A DNA stretch of 64,000 bases from Tubiluchus corallicola (taxonomy: Eukaryota > Priapulida > Priapulimorpha > Priapulimorphida > Tubiluchidae): assembly GCA_030141605.1 (NCBI GenBank), contig JAQGDQ010000233.1:248001-312000 (forward strand), read 5' to 3'. Under the pieces are notes generated by a model, which worked only from the letters and a program-made list of their open reading frames with translations, was not told the DNA's origin and did no database searches. This document shows, piece after piece, positions 23,282 to 37,775 of this stretch; positions within the stretch are counted from its first letter, which is position 1; each line of letters begins with the position of its first letter. Made by a program: the position numbers and the translations under genes.

Positions 23282-24366
23282 TCAGGACTTTGCCACACGG
23301 GCTGGAATTGGAGGTGGGGGTTTCTTAGCCAATGGAACATTTTCATAAACTGGTCGTGGGCTGTCATCAAATGGTGACCTAGAAAGGTAAAAGGAATGCT
23401 GGAATCCGATAAAGTAAATATTGCACATTAAAAATAAGTGTAAAAAATACTACTAAATACAATTGGTGTTATACTAAAACTTGACCGAAGTGAAATCCAA
23501 GGCCTAAATCCTTCAAATACTATAGACCCTGATAGTGCTAGTTTATTTTCCTGCTTCACTTGGGTGTTTTCTTATTTCCATTCACTTTCATTTTTAAAAC
23601 TTTACCTATCTTCAATAAATAATACATCAAGTCTATGACTCAAAATATTTAAACATGTAAATTAAGCACATAAAATCTCCATTATCAATACCAATAAGTG
23701 AGTTTTCATATATCAAATCTGTTGATAAACCTCTATAAATTTGAAAATGTGGAAAACATTAAACATGCTTGGCTTTGGTTACCATGCAACCATCATTACA
23801 ACTTTCACAAGCTTGGTGATAAGCAAATAACTTGAACTGAATACCGAAAAGGCAAGCAAAATTGATCTTTGACCTCGAACTGATCTTTCATTTTACTTTC
23901 ATTTACCATAGTGGCCTTAGTCATAAGATGATCATAAGCTGTCATCAAATGGTGCATCAAATGGTGTCATCAAATAACATTCATAGTTAATAAAAATTAA
24001 CAGAGGAAATTTGCTTAGAAGCTTCAAACTTGAACCACCCATCAAGCATCAGTTAATTAGTTCACTGAGGTGTAATTCAATTCCACTTATATCACCTCTC
24101 GACATTAGCAAATTTAATCCTCGTGATGTTTAGCTTAACTATTCCAACATACCCTGCCCAAAAGTAAATAATTATTGCAAAAAACATTGCATTCGTAAAA
24201 CATTTAGTATGTTTACTTACTTTGGAACAGTTTTAGAGGTGGGTGTAGATGGGGCAGGTGGAAGAGCATTTTTTCGCCCAGCAGTCTGATTATCTCCATT
24301 ACCAGACTCACTGCAGTATTTGATATTTGTGTATTCCCGACCTAGCTGTAAACTCTTTTGTTCTGC
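23282..24366 (-). other. PTPN11: SHP2 C-terminal tail, exons 14-15
   Basis: Exon 14 is 24221-24366 and encodes the tail start with REYTNIKYC, the equivalent of the human pY542 site (Grb2-type Y-x-N). A Ser/Pro/Thr-rich linker ([10 protein letters not shown]) follows. Exon 15 is 23282-23378 and encodes [19 protein letters not shown], the equivalent of the human pY580 site, then PPPPIPAR and the stop. Both regulatory tyrosines are present. The run PPPPIPAR is a plausible SH3 ligand. Confidence 0.93.
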
Positions 24367-27300
24367 CTATAGATAAAAAGTGTAATGTTTTATATAGACA
24401 TTTACATTAACGACATAACCAATTGGAAGCAGAAGTAGCCACACAAAAAAAGTATAGACCTTCCAGTTGAGTTTTGCTTCATTATTTCATAAACTTTCCT
24501 TCAGAAAAAGCCAACAGAATTAGGTTTAAATAATTTTTTATAGATGAGAAAGTGTTATCAGAGTATAACTATTTTTTGCATTACAGCTCTTGCTGCAAAA
24601 TAATTTTACAGCTGTTAAAAATGATTTTAAATTGATGGCGACTAAATTGGAATAAATATGGACAAATATTGTCGGTGCAAACTAAGAAATTGCATCAGAA
24701 ACAATGTAGTCATTAATATATCGAGGCAAATCTGCATTTAATTTTCACTTTAAATCAGGAAGAACACAAAAAGCGATGCAAAATATGATCCAAGTCTTTA
24801 AATTAGTTTAGTAATCTAACAAATTGCTATCACACATTCAGTTACTCCTGAAATTACATTAAAATGTTTTAGCATACGTCATACCTGCATGCGCTGCTGC
24901 ATTGTCTCTACATAATGCTTTATCGCAAGATAAACAAATTTATATTGGGCTTCTGTCTGTACCATTCCTGACCGTTGACCTCGGACTATCTGAACTGTCC
25001 TTTGAATGTCAATCTCATGCTCCAGACCTAAATCAGAAAACATAACACAATCAAGAGTCTGGATTACAAAGTAGATTTAATAAGGGCACTGCTCATGTAT
25101 GACTTGTGCATTATCAAAGTTTCAAAATTATTTGTATCAAGCAAAGTCACAATAGTTTTGAAAACTAATAGTAGTGTTACGTTACAAACTAATGGCTGCC
25201 AAAATAATTAAATGTCAGGCCACTCAGATGAAAAGCTTACATACAAAGCCCGGGTCTGTGATGAGCATCAGATTACATTTTAATCAAACACAAATCAATT
25301 AAGTTTAAGTTTCAGAAATGCCAATTATAATTAGCAAGAGCTCAGATTCAAGTTCATTGAATGGCAATGCAAAATTTTACCTATCTAATGCAAATACATT
25401 TCAGTAAACATACAGATGTACACAGTAAATCTAAACACATTTAACTTTTCATTCAAAGCATAAATTTATCAGAACACTGTCTTTTGCTGATAATTTTTAT
25501 GCATAAATTTACCATATTTCTTGATTTGGTTGACTAGACTGTCTATAATAATGAAGGTGCCTGTTCTCCCAATCCCAGCACTGAAATATAATATAGATAT
25601 AAAAAAAGACAAGTGCAGGTCTTATAAGTGCATTCAAATAAAGATGCTACTTACATACATCAACTCTACTATTGCGAGTCTTTTAAAAAACTACGTCAAC
25701 TTCAATGAAAATTGAGTTAAAATAAATTTGTTCAACAAAAAGTTTGGCATAGTTATATTGTAATTAAATAAACGCTTTGTCCAACATTATACAGTAAACT
25801 CCTCATAACTCAAATCCAACCAGACCGAAAAAAGCCTTGAGCTAGGGGATGTTGACCATTTTCCAATATAGAAACTCCTAACCTCTTGCAGATGGCGAGC
25901 TAAATATAAGGCAGAAAGTCAACACTTCTACACATAAATGACGAGATTTGATGACAATTGCATAAAGAATAACATTATGTAGAGAAACACGATTTTTTTA
26001 ATGTTAGAATTTTCCAGGAAGACAATACTGTTTTTCAGTTGTACGAAACTTTTTATTTTTCTAAAGTATAAATTGGATTTTTGAGTTATGCGAACTAAAT
26101 TTACATGTATTTTCATTAAATGGATCATAATTTTTTATTTGGGTTAAGAGATGTTTTTGTGTGAAAAACAAAGGATTTCATCCGTTCCACTGAAATTCTG
26201 TCAGTTAGGTGAAAATTTCAGTTATACGGAGTTTACTGTAATTGGCTATGGAATTTATGTAATGTAAATATTCACAAAAACATGTTGATTCATGTGTTTA
26301 GCTGCAGTTTGTAAGACCACTAAAATGGCCTCAAAAACACTAAGCTACAGCAATGCTAAAAAGTAGCAGGAAACGTAGGAATGCAGTATTTCTCGAATTA
26401 TTAATGTTGCAAATATATATACTTATTTAACTAGCAATTACATATTTAGTTAGTTATGTAAGTATATATGTATACAGTCTAGCCTCGTTATCTCCCCACT
26501 GTCCATGTAGGGCAAATTTTTGGCGAGAGGCGAGTATGGCGAGATAACGGGAATATAACGAAGTTAGTCTATATGTGTATACATAATAGTTGATTAACAT
26601 AGTGTTCCTCTATGTACATATAAAATATATTTCGCATTATGATACCAATCAACATTAAATCAGAAATGAAAAAATGTCATAAAAATAATCTTAGAATGTT
26701 ACTTTTTTATTTAAAAAACCTTTTTCGAGTATACACTACTTAAATGCAATAAACTTAGCAAAAGATTTAGAAATGTTCACAAATGAGTTACTGACGAATG
26801 AAATAATTCAGAAGAGACGACTGTTTCATTGATGATACACGCAAGCAGTCAACACGACGTTTAATCAAACACAATCCTTGAATATCGTCGTGTGTGACTC
26901 ATGTAAAGTTGCTCACACTTTGTGGAAACTCAAACTTAAACGCAGCTTTGGTGTTATACAGTAAGGATATCGGTGACGCTTTAGTTTCTCTGCGCATTAA
27001 CCAACCACAGCACTCCTAATCTAATCCTAGTGAGACACACACTAGATTAATTATGCCTGTCTATCGAGTACAGCAGCATTGTCTACATACCGCGGTTATA
27101 TTGATCGACATGCGGTATATGTATTGATCGATTCATCTCTGAGTTTGTCTGTTTGGCGACATAACGAATATAGTTTACATAAGCACTCATCCTAGCATGA
27201 CGTGGCGAGGGCGAGAAGCGAGGGTGGTGACTTAACGAGGTAAATATCAAAGCAGGAAATCCGTCCTGGTACTTTCTATGGCGAGAGACGAGTTTGGCGG

Positions 27301-29129
27301 CATAACGAGGGGCGAGATAACGAGGCTAGACTGTATATATATATTTATCATCTTAATCTTAAGGTTATTAGTTAATTATGAGAAGAAACCAGATTATTAA
27401 ATCCTTGAAACCAAACTTGACTGAAAGGAAGAAATTATAAAGTCATAAGCCTGGACTGAACCAGGGACATTTAAAATGTGTGCAATGTTATGATAATTAG
27501 ATGGCAAGCCAACTCATCTATAAATCATCCATTAAGCATTTTCAAGTGTGGAGTACACAGGACTACGGTTACTAATTAATTAAAACAAATTTTTGTAATT
27601 AATTTAGAGCACGAAGCAGTAATCATTAATTACTGTCGTGTGACAACAGAAACAGTCTTATTCATTACATGGATCCCTACTTTGTGAATTTAAGACTTCT
27701 GTAAAAAGTTTTTTAATTTATTCCGATGCACTGATTATAAAAATAAGCCTTTGTGATGACACGACACCAAAACTCAGCCTTTGATACGTCACATATTGCA
27801 TCAAAGATGGAGGTAAAATTACCACAAAATAGCAAAAAACAGTGACAAGCTTTGAACAAAAATAAATTTTAATAATATTATTTCATTAAGAAGCTAGTCT
27901 AAGTAATACGAAAAAACTAGTAAAGCACACACCTGCAGTGCACAATAATGGGCCCTGCATCAAGAATGGAATCTTGCTTTTTGTTGACATCATGTAAGAA
28001 ACCAAGCACCCCTCCTGCATCAGAGGGCACTCCGTGATCAGGCCATGCATTGAACTGATACTGAAAGATGCTCCTTGGTTCATCCTGCAGCATTTTCAAT
28101 ACAGGGTGTTTCATAAGTTACTCTTTAATATGGTTCTCAATTTTCTGTGCTACTAACAACTAAGAACACTCATCTTACAGTAAACTCTTGCAAAGTAATT
28201 GAGAATTTTTTTGAGCCTACATTTGAAGTTTTTTTGCTGCTTTCTTCAGCTATTAAGCTGATATAAAGTAGAACGTGCAAAATAAATGTAAAGAGGTGTA
28301 AAACTGTATGGGTTATTTGCTTGCAAGATCATACATCATGCATCACCTTTCTGTGGGGCTACATTTCGAGCAAAGTGTATGCCATCGAGCTATGAGACCT
28401 CCCCAAACTAGAGTAACAGATGAGAAACACATGTGTTTCTATGTATGTTATAGGACAAAAACCAACTAAGACGATATAAAAGTCATAAAAGCTTATTAGT
28501 CACAGGAAAATGTCTTACTGAAACATGTGAAGGAAAAATATTGAGTCAATTATGCAGAGTTATTTGAATCAATTACAAATAGTTTTTATGAACATTTGAA
28601 TAAAAGCGGCCTGTACCAGGCGTCTTTGAGTCAATTAAGCAATTGAGTCTATTAATCGTGAGTGTATTAAGCTGCGCCTACTATATGTATAAAAAGATGG
28701 TTTGGCTTCTTTCAAAAAAAGAAAGTGGTCATTTTCAGGTGTACTAATGATTTTCTAGCAAACTTATGAAGCCAAGTTGATGTCACCAAAATGCTCATGA
28801 AGAGTAGACTCAGCAAACAAATAGCCATGTGGTGTAGTTAGTGTAGTTTTTGATGCTGATTTGTGATATGCAATCAATTTTTTGTCATCACGTACAATTT
28901 TGAAGATGAGATAATTTATTGGTTGTAGCTAATCCATTATATCAAAATTCTGATTAATTATGTGTACGGATATCTTTCGTTTATAATATGGAAATAAACC
29001 TTTAAAATAAACTATATTATTCATTGCAGCACAGTTCAGATGAAATACTTAATCATCTTGAACTGACCAATCAGGTTGTATTTGACGAAATAGCTATTTC
29101 GTCATCTCAAATTGTCCAATCAGAATTTG

Positions 29130-29166
<37 letters not shown>

Positions 29167-32100
29167 CCATATGTATCTATTTCCTATGGTATTGAAACGT
29201 CAGAAGATGATCATGACTGTCACAATAGCGCTGCCAAAGAAGATTATGTACCTGATGACAAAGCTTTGAACCTCATAAATTTTCCCAAGCGGAACTGAAT
29301 GACCTTGTCAGAAATCTATTCCTCTCAAAGGATAAAGCTGAGCTGTTGGCATCAAAACTGAAGGAGAAGAATCTGCTAGAGGTGCTCGTATAACTTACTT
29401 TAGGCAGAGAAATGTGGTTCTGCAAATGTGTTTTTCTGTTGGTGGCCAGCTTTGCTTTTGCAGTAACACTGATGGACTTTTCTAGTGTTTATCACTAAAT
29501 CATGATCCTGCAGAGTGTAGTTTGTTTATCGACTCTTCAAAAACGAAGTCTAAAAGCTGTACTTCTCCATAATCTCAATTTGAAGCCTTCCATTCCTATT
29601 GCACACCCTGTTCATCTTCACGAATCATATGAGAATATGGAACTTTTGCTTCATGCCATTGCCTATGAAAGATACTCATGGAAAATATGTGGAGATTTAA
29701 AAGTCATTGGAATGTTAATGGGATTACAAAATACTGTTGTTTCTTGTGCCTCTGGGATAGTCGGGTAACTGATAGACATTATGTGGAATCAAACTGGCCA
29801 CTAAGAATATCATAGCAGCCAGGACTATGTAGCATCATGAATATTCCACTTATAGATCCAGGTAATGTCCTATTACCTCCCTTGCACATAAAGCTTGGAC
29901 TGATGAAACAGTTTATAAAGACACTGGGAAAGAGAATTTCTTGGGCAACAAGAAGGCAATGGACTACAAAAATGGCATCAAGAATCTTTTGAAATGTTAC
30001 TCGACAATGAGGTGTCGCATGTCACGGCAAGTTCACTTCCTAGACTCCCACATCTGGATTTTTTTGCAGAGAACCTTTGGAGTAGTATCAGATGACCATG
30101 GTGAAAGATTTCATCAGGACATCTATGAAGAAACAGCAGCAAGGCTTCTGGAATAACACTATGCTAGCCGACTACTGCTGGACACTATAACGCGATCATC
30201 CGGATCAGGAACATCGTCAATAAATCCAAATCACAATGTTTCTAACTCTGTTGCAAGTTCTAACTTTGTTCTTTTTGACCCAATTGTTTGTGTATTCACT
30301 CTTTGTAGAATAATAATGTTGTAGACCAGTATAATAAGTGGGAAATCGGCACATATAAAGATGTTTTAAATACAGGCTGCACCAAAAGGTAAGAAGAACC
30401 CAATGAGACCTTAACCCGTCATAATACCTACACTATAACTACTTAACTTATACAAGACTTATTTACAATCATTAGTAATGGTTTGCTTGCAGTAAAGTTA
30501 AAGTATTGTAAAATAGCAATGTTAGTACATCTTTAGTAAACTTTTTTTATACATTTCGGAATTTTGCAACCCAGAATCCAGCATTCAACAGCAGGTCTTA
30601 GTCAAACTGGATGTCGTAGCAAGCCTGAAACATGAAGTACATTCTTGCGAGGTAAACAGCCAGAAACCGCTCAGAACAAGAATGAAAGCGGTTCACCCAC
30701 CCAATAATTAATTAGTCTCTGCACCATCCTAGCCTTTGGTTTCCAAGCACAATGCCTTAAATGCAGAAACAGCCTTAAAAGTTAGTCGATAGATAAGTAC
30801 AGTCAATAACCAAAAAAAAAACGAATCATTCACCTCGCCTTCTTTTTGTAATATAAGTTCCCGCAGGACATAATCAGTCGTTTCCGATTCTGATTCTTTT
30901 GTCACTGTTATACTTCCATACTGTTTGGGTTTTGATATCTCATCTGGCCAATACCGGGCACATTTATTCTGCAATCAGACAAAATTTATTACACTATAAG
31001 AATTCTTTTAAAAATTATGGGTCAATCATAAATGCTGAGTAGCTACTAAACATATCAAAGAAAATGTCGGTTGAAAAAACAAGCAACGTGAAATTTGAAT
31101 ATCGATATAGGAACAAATACTAGAATTTTTAATAAATTTGGCAAAAATTTTCTGTCAGTGTACAATAACTGATACAAAATACCTTTCCTCTCTCCACCTC
31201 CTTCGTTGTCATTACAATCACTCGGGAATTTTCCTGCCAAACCATGTGCCAGAAATCATCAATTGTAGAAGGTAAGCAGCCCTGTGTAGCAATGTAGTGC
31301 TTTCTACTCTCAACTACAGAATGTTTTTTAGTATCTGCAGTATCTTCTTCAGGCTAAAAAAGGTTATAGCAAGTTAACGTGGACTGGGATAAGTAATCAA
31401 AGACTAACTTTAACACATATTATATACAATATTTAATTATTTTGCTAAGAATAAAACTATAACATTGAAATTAATTTGTTACAATAATTATCACCGAAAT
31501 AGTAACAATATGATCATCATACACATTGCAAAAACACATTGCAGACATAAATAAAGACACTATATGCGTGTGCATGGCAAAATATTTGATAAACGGTTGT
31601 CATTTTACGGAGAGTTCATTGCTTTAACAGTACCAATATTATGGTTTTGCTAATAATTTTTATACATCTTTAATGTTCCTGAGCAGGAACTGTCCTTCGA
31701 AAATTAAAATAGAGATTGTAAATAAAAATAGATGACACAAAGAAACTGGATTTTAAAGTGCAACAAGTATACTAGAAAAGGAAAACGCAAATAGAAAAGA
31801 AAAAAGGAAAAGAAGATAAAACAATTTTGTCTAAAATCTACATTACATTGGCTGCTTAGTAGCTTATTTTATAATAAAATGAGGTAACACAATCAGAGAG
31901 TTTTTATAGCTTCTTAAACCATCTCCATTGGATTTTATCTAAGAGACACAGTTCAATACTGCACATGTCTAATAAAAAGAATTTATTTTTTTAATAACGA
32001 AACTATGATAACTAAATGATTGTAAATCAAAAAGTAGAGAGTGTCTATATCTCGGCAATAAATACAAAGGTAAGTGAGCATAAAAAGTCAATCAAATTAA

Positions 32101-35100
32101 GTCAATCATTTATCATAGAAAAAAGATTGACATCAAATTTTTTGTACCAAGTGCCAAAAAACTATTACTTGGAAGGGTATAAGTTAGCTTCCAGTCAACA
32201 GTTAGATGATTATTAATGAAAAAAATTGCAACACTTTATCAATTTTGACAAATTCGCCCGACTGTTAAGATCTATCAGCAAGAAAGACAAAATGTCCATC
32301 AGACAAAACAAAGCTAATCGTAACTGTCTTAAGATCAAAGATCGATAACTAACTATTTATCGAAGTTTATGCGTGAATAACGTTTTAACTATTTACTTGA
32401 TTTTAACAAAATTGACAGTAGTAGAAAGGAAGAAGATGCTCAAAATGATGTCAGACACGAAGTAGGCAATCACTCAGTTACATACAATTTGTCAAAAGCA
32501 CCAAAATATTATCAAATTTTGTGCTCTAAACAATTTTAAAACTGAAGGCCCAATGAAATCTGCACAATGTAAACAAGAAACAGCAACTTGTTCATTAAAG
32601 TGATGCAAGTTACAAATGCAACTTCTGGCCAATTTTGCTGTGTGTACATAAATTCTTTTGTTGATTTTTTTTATTACTCATTCATGATTAAATGATTGTT
32701 GAAGTCATTGCATAAATTTCTTACCGTGATTATGTTGGCATTAATGTAATCTGAACCAACTTGATTTGGATCACGATCTCTTAATACTACTCTTGTATGA
32801 TCGACTGTAAAATACAAGAAAAACTCAAGTAATCTCAAACAACTAATTTTGCAAATTTTATATCTTACTAAAACTCTGAAGTTTCGCTCAAAATCAGCTT
32901 AGTTTTTTTGCTTTGTTGTTGTGTTAACTTATATCAAGACATACAACAAAATCAAGAACAAAAACAGGTAGGTACGCAGGCAATAAAACACTATGATTAA
33001 GAGATTAAGAGCTTCTTTACACAAAGAAAAATGTCTTTACATAAAGAAGAAACAATTGTAATCTAATATCTACAATAAATACTTACAGGGTAAAATGTTC
33101 TTGTATCTATTCTTTAGCTTGTTTTCTGGTCGCTGTCCTTCTTTTCTACTAAATAGATGTTTTCCTTCATGTTGCTGTAAAGCTTGCTAAAATAAAAGGA
33201 GAAACGAAATGCTATGAGCTAATAGTTGTGAATCCATCGTATATAGACCAACTTTGGATAAGAGCTTAGCGGGATTTAAATTTTATTGGATTTAAATTCA
33301 AAACTTGGAAGGTGTACTACTGAGATTAAAATTCTATGATTGCAAGTTATTGTATTGTCTAGTGGTTGCGGCATTGGACTTTTAATCCAACGATTACAGT
33401 TTAAATCCAATATCAATATTGACTGAAATATCAATATTTCTCACTCTTTTTGATAAAGTTTCATTTCACAATAAGTGTAGCAAAAAGCTAGTCTTTCGTA
33501 AATATGATAATCAAGGATAAATAAAAAAATCTAATTAGGATTAAGTAACTTGCAAAGACTAAAGTAAACAGTACTGCATTAAAAGTTGGATACTATCTAG
33601 TAGATGGATTACCTCATATTCTTCCCAGAAACCTTCTTTGCGAAGCCCATGCCCATTCTCTTTCATAAGTTCTTTTACACGAGCATCAATTTCAGAGGCA
33701 ATAATACGTGTAGCATTGAACGGCTACAATGTAAAACACTGGTTGAAATACAAACAAGAGACACACTTTAAGTTTCCATACCTGTAAAACCTTATAAAAT
33801 GTAACAAATGTTGATATAAAATGCAATTTGCCAAGGTTAGAAATTTATGCAGCTTACTGATTCCACATAGATCAGTTACAAAAGTGCAAAATTAATCAAA
33901 TGACATCAAATCAAATGTAATCAGTTAACTATTGCGGCCGCTAGATTGCCACTGCAGAAATGGTAAAAACTCAAGTTATTCAACACTGAGTTTGCTTGCT
34001 CTCAAGAATTCTTTGAACAGAGAAAACATTCTCAAAGGAAGGATAAAATTTCTCAAGCCTGTCCTGTCCTGCAAACATGTTACAAAAACTGTATTTTAGG
34101 ATGATGCTGACAGCCTTTTGCATTCGTGCTCCACGTTGGTGCAATAGTTTTATAGTGACCAAGCGGTAAATCATTTAAATGATTCTTAAAATGCTCCTTT
34201 TTAGTTTGTAGTTCTATGGAAATAATTCTTCATTCATTCATTCACTCATCATCATTTATTTCAACAGTCAGTACAACACAATATATTTCATTACAATACC
34301 ACTTATATTAATGTCAAAAAGTACAGTCGAGGAGACAGCCACTAAAGCATAGGCTGTTACCATGGCAGCAACCTTTACAAAATTAAAACCAAAATGAAGT
34401 GAAGTCATTGAAAAGAATGACAATAATATTACTGTTCCATTTTAATGTCACTTTGTGTATTTAAACTTAATGAAAACTATCAAATTGTTGTTTTTAATTT
34501 GCAGTAGGAAAACAATTTATGTCATTTTTACTACACACATAGCAATCCCTAATTGTACAAGACATGTGTCAAAATAATAAATTTCCATTTGTTGAATCGA
34601 ATGCAAACTATATTCATCAGTATGAATTAATTTACCCTGAATATTAGGTGAAAGTTCATTTAGATGTTTAGGTATATCATTTAGGTAGGAAGACCTTTGT
34701 CACTCTTGGAAGCCTATCTGTCTGAATTTAAAGCCACATTTATTCAAGTCGTCCAGAAAACTGCCAAGTTCATCCATAGAAGAATAAATTGATTATTGTC
34801 AAGCTTTTCATTGACTAGAACTTTGGGTAGTGATTCTGCATTGTAATAAAGAAATTACGCTAACACATTATCAATTTTAATCTCCTCTTCAACCTACAGA
34901 TAACTGTAATAAGTTTAGAAGAGAGTTGTAAAGGTAAATAATGAGGAACAGGTATAAAAAAGTTGAATTCACATACTGTTTTCAAATGCACAACAGTTCC
35001 GGAAGTTTCGACCATTGGATTCTTTCTATAATGGTCTACAAGTTCTGTTAAGGTGTCAAACTGCTTTCCGCCTCCTACATCGTACCTCCCATCCTAAAAT

Positions 35101-37682
35101 ATTACAAAACAACATTTCATCAAGTTACGATGTAAAATATCAACATTAGAAATTTGAGAACAAAGAAAGGTAATTCTTACATAAAGCCAAGGAAATTCAT
35201 CTAGATATTTTATATCACCTGTGTGCTGAATGCATGCAGATCTTGTAGTAGCAGTAATGCTGTATAAAACTTGTAAATTTAAAGCACAAGAAAACCCTTA
35301 ATTTACATAATGCTTAAAAAATTGTCTAGAAATTTGACACCACTTACATGTTGCCTTTTGCAAACAGGGCTTGCATTAAAACTTGAAAATTTAAACTCCC
35401 GTGACGATCGCTAGGCACATTCATTTTAACAGTAAGTCATTTGAAACAAGTCTTGATAACATTGCATAAAGTTTAAAAAAATAAACAGAGCACACTTCAC
35501 TAACTAAGCAAAAGCATACATGGTTGTATCTTGTCAATAACATTAAAAATAGGTTTTTTGATGAGTGAATAGTGCACACCTGGAAGGAGAGTCAGCAACA
35601 TTTTATCAATTGGCACGAACATTTTAAATTATTTAGAATTTTCTTTTCCAGTTACACAAGTCTTTCAAACAGGCAAGTGTAATGCTAAGTAGTATAACTT
35701 TGCAAGGAAAGTTTTTTGGGATATAGTTCAAACATGCCCTTTCTTCCCCTTTAAATTCTCACATTGACCGCTAGGCACAGCCTTATTAGCAACTGAGTAA
35801 AAAGCCATTTTTAAAGCAAGTTTAGATAACATTGGGTAAACTTCAAAAAAATAATCAGAGCATTTGTAGCACACACTTCACTAACTAAGTAAAAGGAAAA
35901 ATTACTTTATCTTGTCAGTAATACTAATAATATATTTTTTGCTGAGCCAATGATGTTTTTTTAGTATACGCTGGAATAGTGAACCATGACGTTTTACCAG
36001 CTGGCAAGAACATTTTAATATATGTGAATTTTCTTTTCTTGTTATAAATATGTAACTCTTAGTATAAAACTGTTCATTAAATAAGAATGTAAAACTTAAC
36101 AATCTATTTAACAATCTCCTCGTATCATTGTTAAAGAGTTTCTATCAAGTAAACATAATGCTAAATAATACCTATAACGCTGTACAGAAAATTCTTTGGA
36201 ACACACTCTAAAATTCCCTGGTCTTCCCCTTAAAACTACTTGCCATATATTGTATGTGTGTGTGTGTGTGTGTGCGTGCGTGTGTGCGTGTGTGTATATA
36301 TATATATATATTCTTGCCAAATATTCTTACCATACAACATCTCATTAAATAAAGAATTTAAATTTAAGAGCTGCAATTAACAATCACCTTGCACCATTGT
36401 GAAAGAAACTTTTGTTAAAAGTATGTATTTCTACATTAATATCCCTATGATCTTTAATACTGTGTAATGCATTAAATAAACTTCTACACATAACATGAAA
36501 AAAACTTCAGCTTGAAAAATTGCAATCCAGCTAAATCACAGTGAAAGTCCTAATGCACCTATCTATCAAAATTTATCGGACACATAATAGTAATTACTGT
36601 AAACTACAGTAAGTTACACAAAAAGATTTAAAAATCTTATTTTGCTCATAAAAGCTATGTGGAAAGGTGGTGAATAATTACCTGACATCGAATTATGACC
36701 TGCATAATTTTATCTTCCACACGAACAGAAAGAACGTAATCGCCCGGTTTACTTTGGCTCTGCCGTACTAAGAAGCTACCATGACGACCCCGTTCAGTCA
36801 TCAGACCTTCAGCTTCTTTGCCAGATATTGATCCATGAAACCAACTAGTAATGCAAATTATATCATCAAACACAAATTCATAAATAAAATTGATAAATCT
36901 TGGTAAAAATAAAGTTACTCAACTGCTAACATTAATAGTTCTGTTAAACGGTAATAACTGCATGGACATAATGAAGCTAAACATTAAATAGTAAACTGGC
37001 AATGATTAAAAGAAATACACAAAAGTATGAACAGGAATTTTGAAAACGAAACAAACCGTTCAGTTGTAGTTTCAGCACAATTCAAGGGATACTTGAGCTC
37101 AATACTTTCTCCATTTTTCTCTCTAAGCTGACCAAGACTTTCAGTGTAGTGTTGCACCAACTCTGCTAGTGTTGCAAACTTTTCACCTCCGTACAGGTCA
37201 TAAAAATCACCAGTGTTTTGAATTTTGATATGAGTAACTTCGTCTTTCCGTCTATATTATAAAACATTAAATTCACTTAATAACAGACTAAGCAACTTGA
37301 GAGAAATATATTTCAAAGAGATAAATGACCTTGACCCCCATAACATGATCACTTCATTATCACTTACAAAAGCATCCTCACTTGAAAAACAAATATTGCC
37401 GAAAAATATTAGAAAAAAGCTCAAGCTGATAAGCATTGATCTTTATAAAAAATTGTGCCAATTTCACATTTACATTCAAAGTTTCGAACAGTAGGTTGAA
37501 GATAAAGCTGAGAACTGTAATAAATCATAGGAATGCACTGGACTCACATTCATTATATTAGAGCCAGATTCAGATTTTCGTTGACGGACCTGGATATATA
37601 CATATATTCTATATATACATTATACATATAAGGAATATATAAACACACACACACACACATATACATATATATATACATATAC

Positions 37683-37775
<93 letters not shown>

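Larger units (their letters stand above)
24885..33723 (-). other. PTPN11: SHP2 catalytic phosphatase domain, exons 6-13
   Basis: Exons: 33613-33723 (6), 33087-33186 (7), 32725-32804 (8), 31183-31353 (9), 30834-30968 (10), 27933-28084 (11), 25513-25580 (12), 24885-25027 (13). Motifs in order: [16 protein letters not shown] (phosphotyrosine-recognition loop); [66 protein letters not shown] (WPD loop, general acid Asp427); [11 protein letters not shown] split between exons 11 and 12 (nucleophile Cys461); [15 protein letters not shown] (Q loop). All core catalytic residues are present. Exons 8 (80 nt) and 12 (68 nt) have the lengths I recall for human PTPN11. The exon 10-11 and 11-12 introns are enlarged by mobile elements. 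Confidence 0.95.
34977..36844 (-). other. PTPN11: SHP2 C-terminal SH2 domain, exons 4-5
   Basis: Exon 4 (36682-36844) reads [20 protein letters not shown] and then [20 protein letters not shown], with the FLVR arginine. It continues [14 protein letters not shown]. Exon 5 (34977-35093) reads [20 protein letters not shown] and [17 protein letters not shown]. Exon 4 is 30 nt shorter than the 193 nt I recall for human PTPN11. The missing part falls in the loop between VLSVR and VIIRC, where vertebrate SHP2 has a charged insertion. Confidence 0.95.

Noticed and set aside
27886-28083. Two overlapping - strand frames at SHP2 exon 11
   Set aside because: Only the frame giving [12 protein letters not shown] belongs to the spliced gene; the other is its shadow.
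33352-33412. Functional tRNA-Lys gene
   Set aside because: Only the anticodon arm is intact; acceptor and T arms do not pair and the B-box is decayed.
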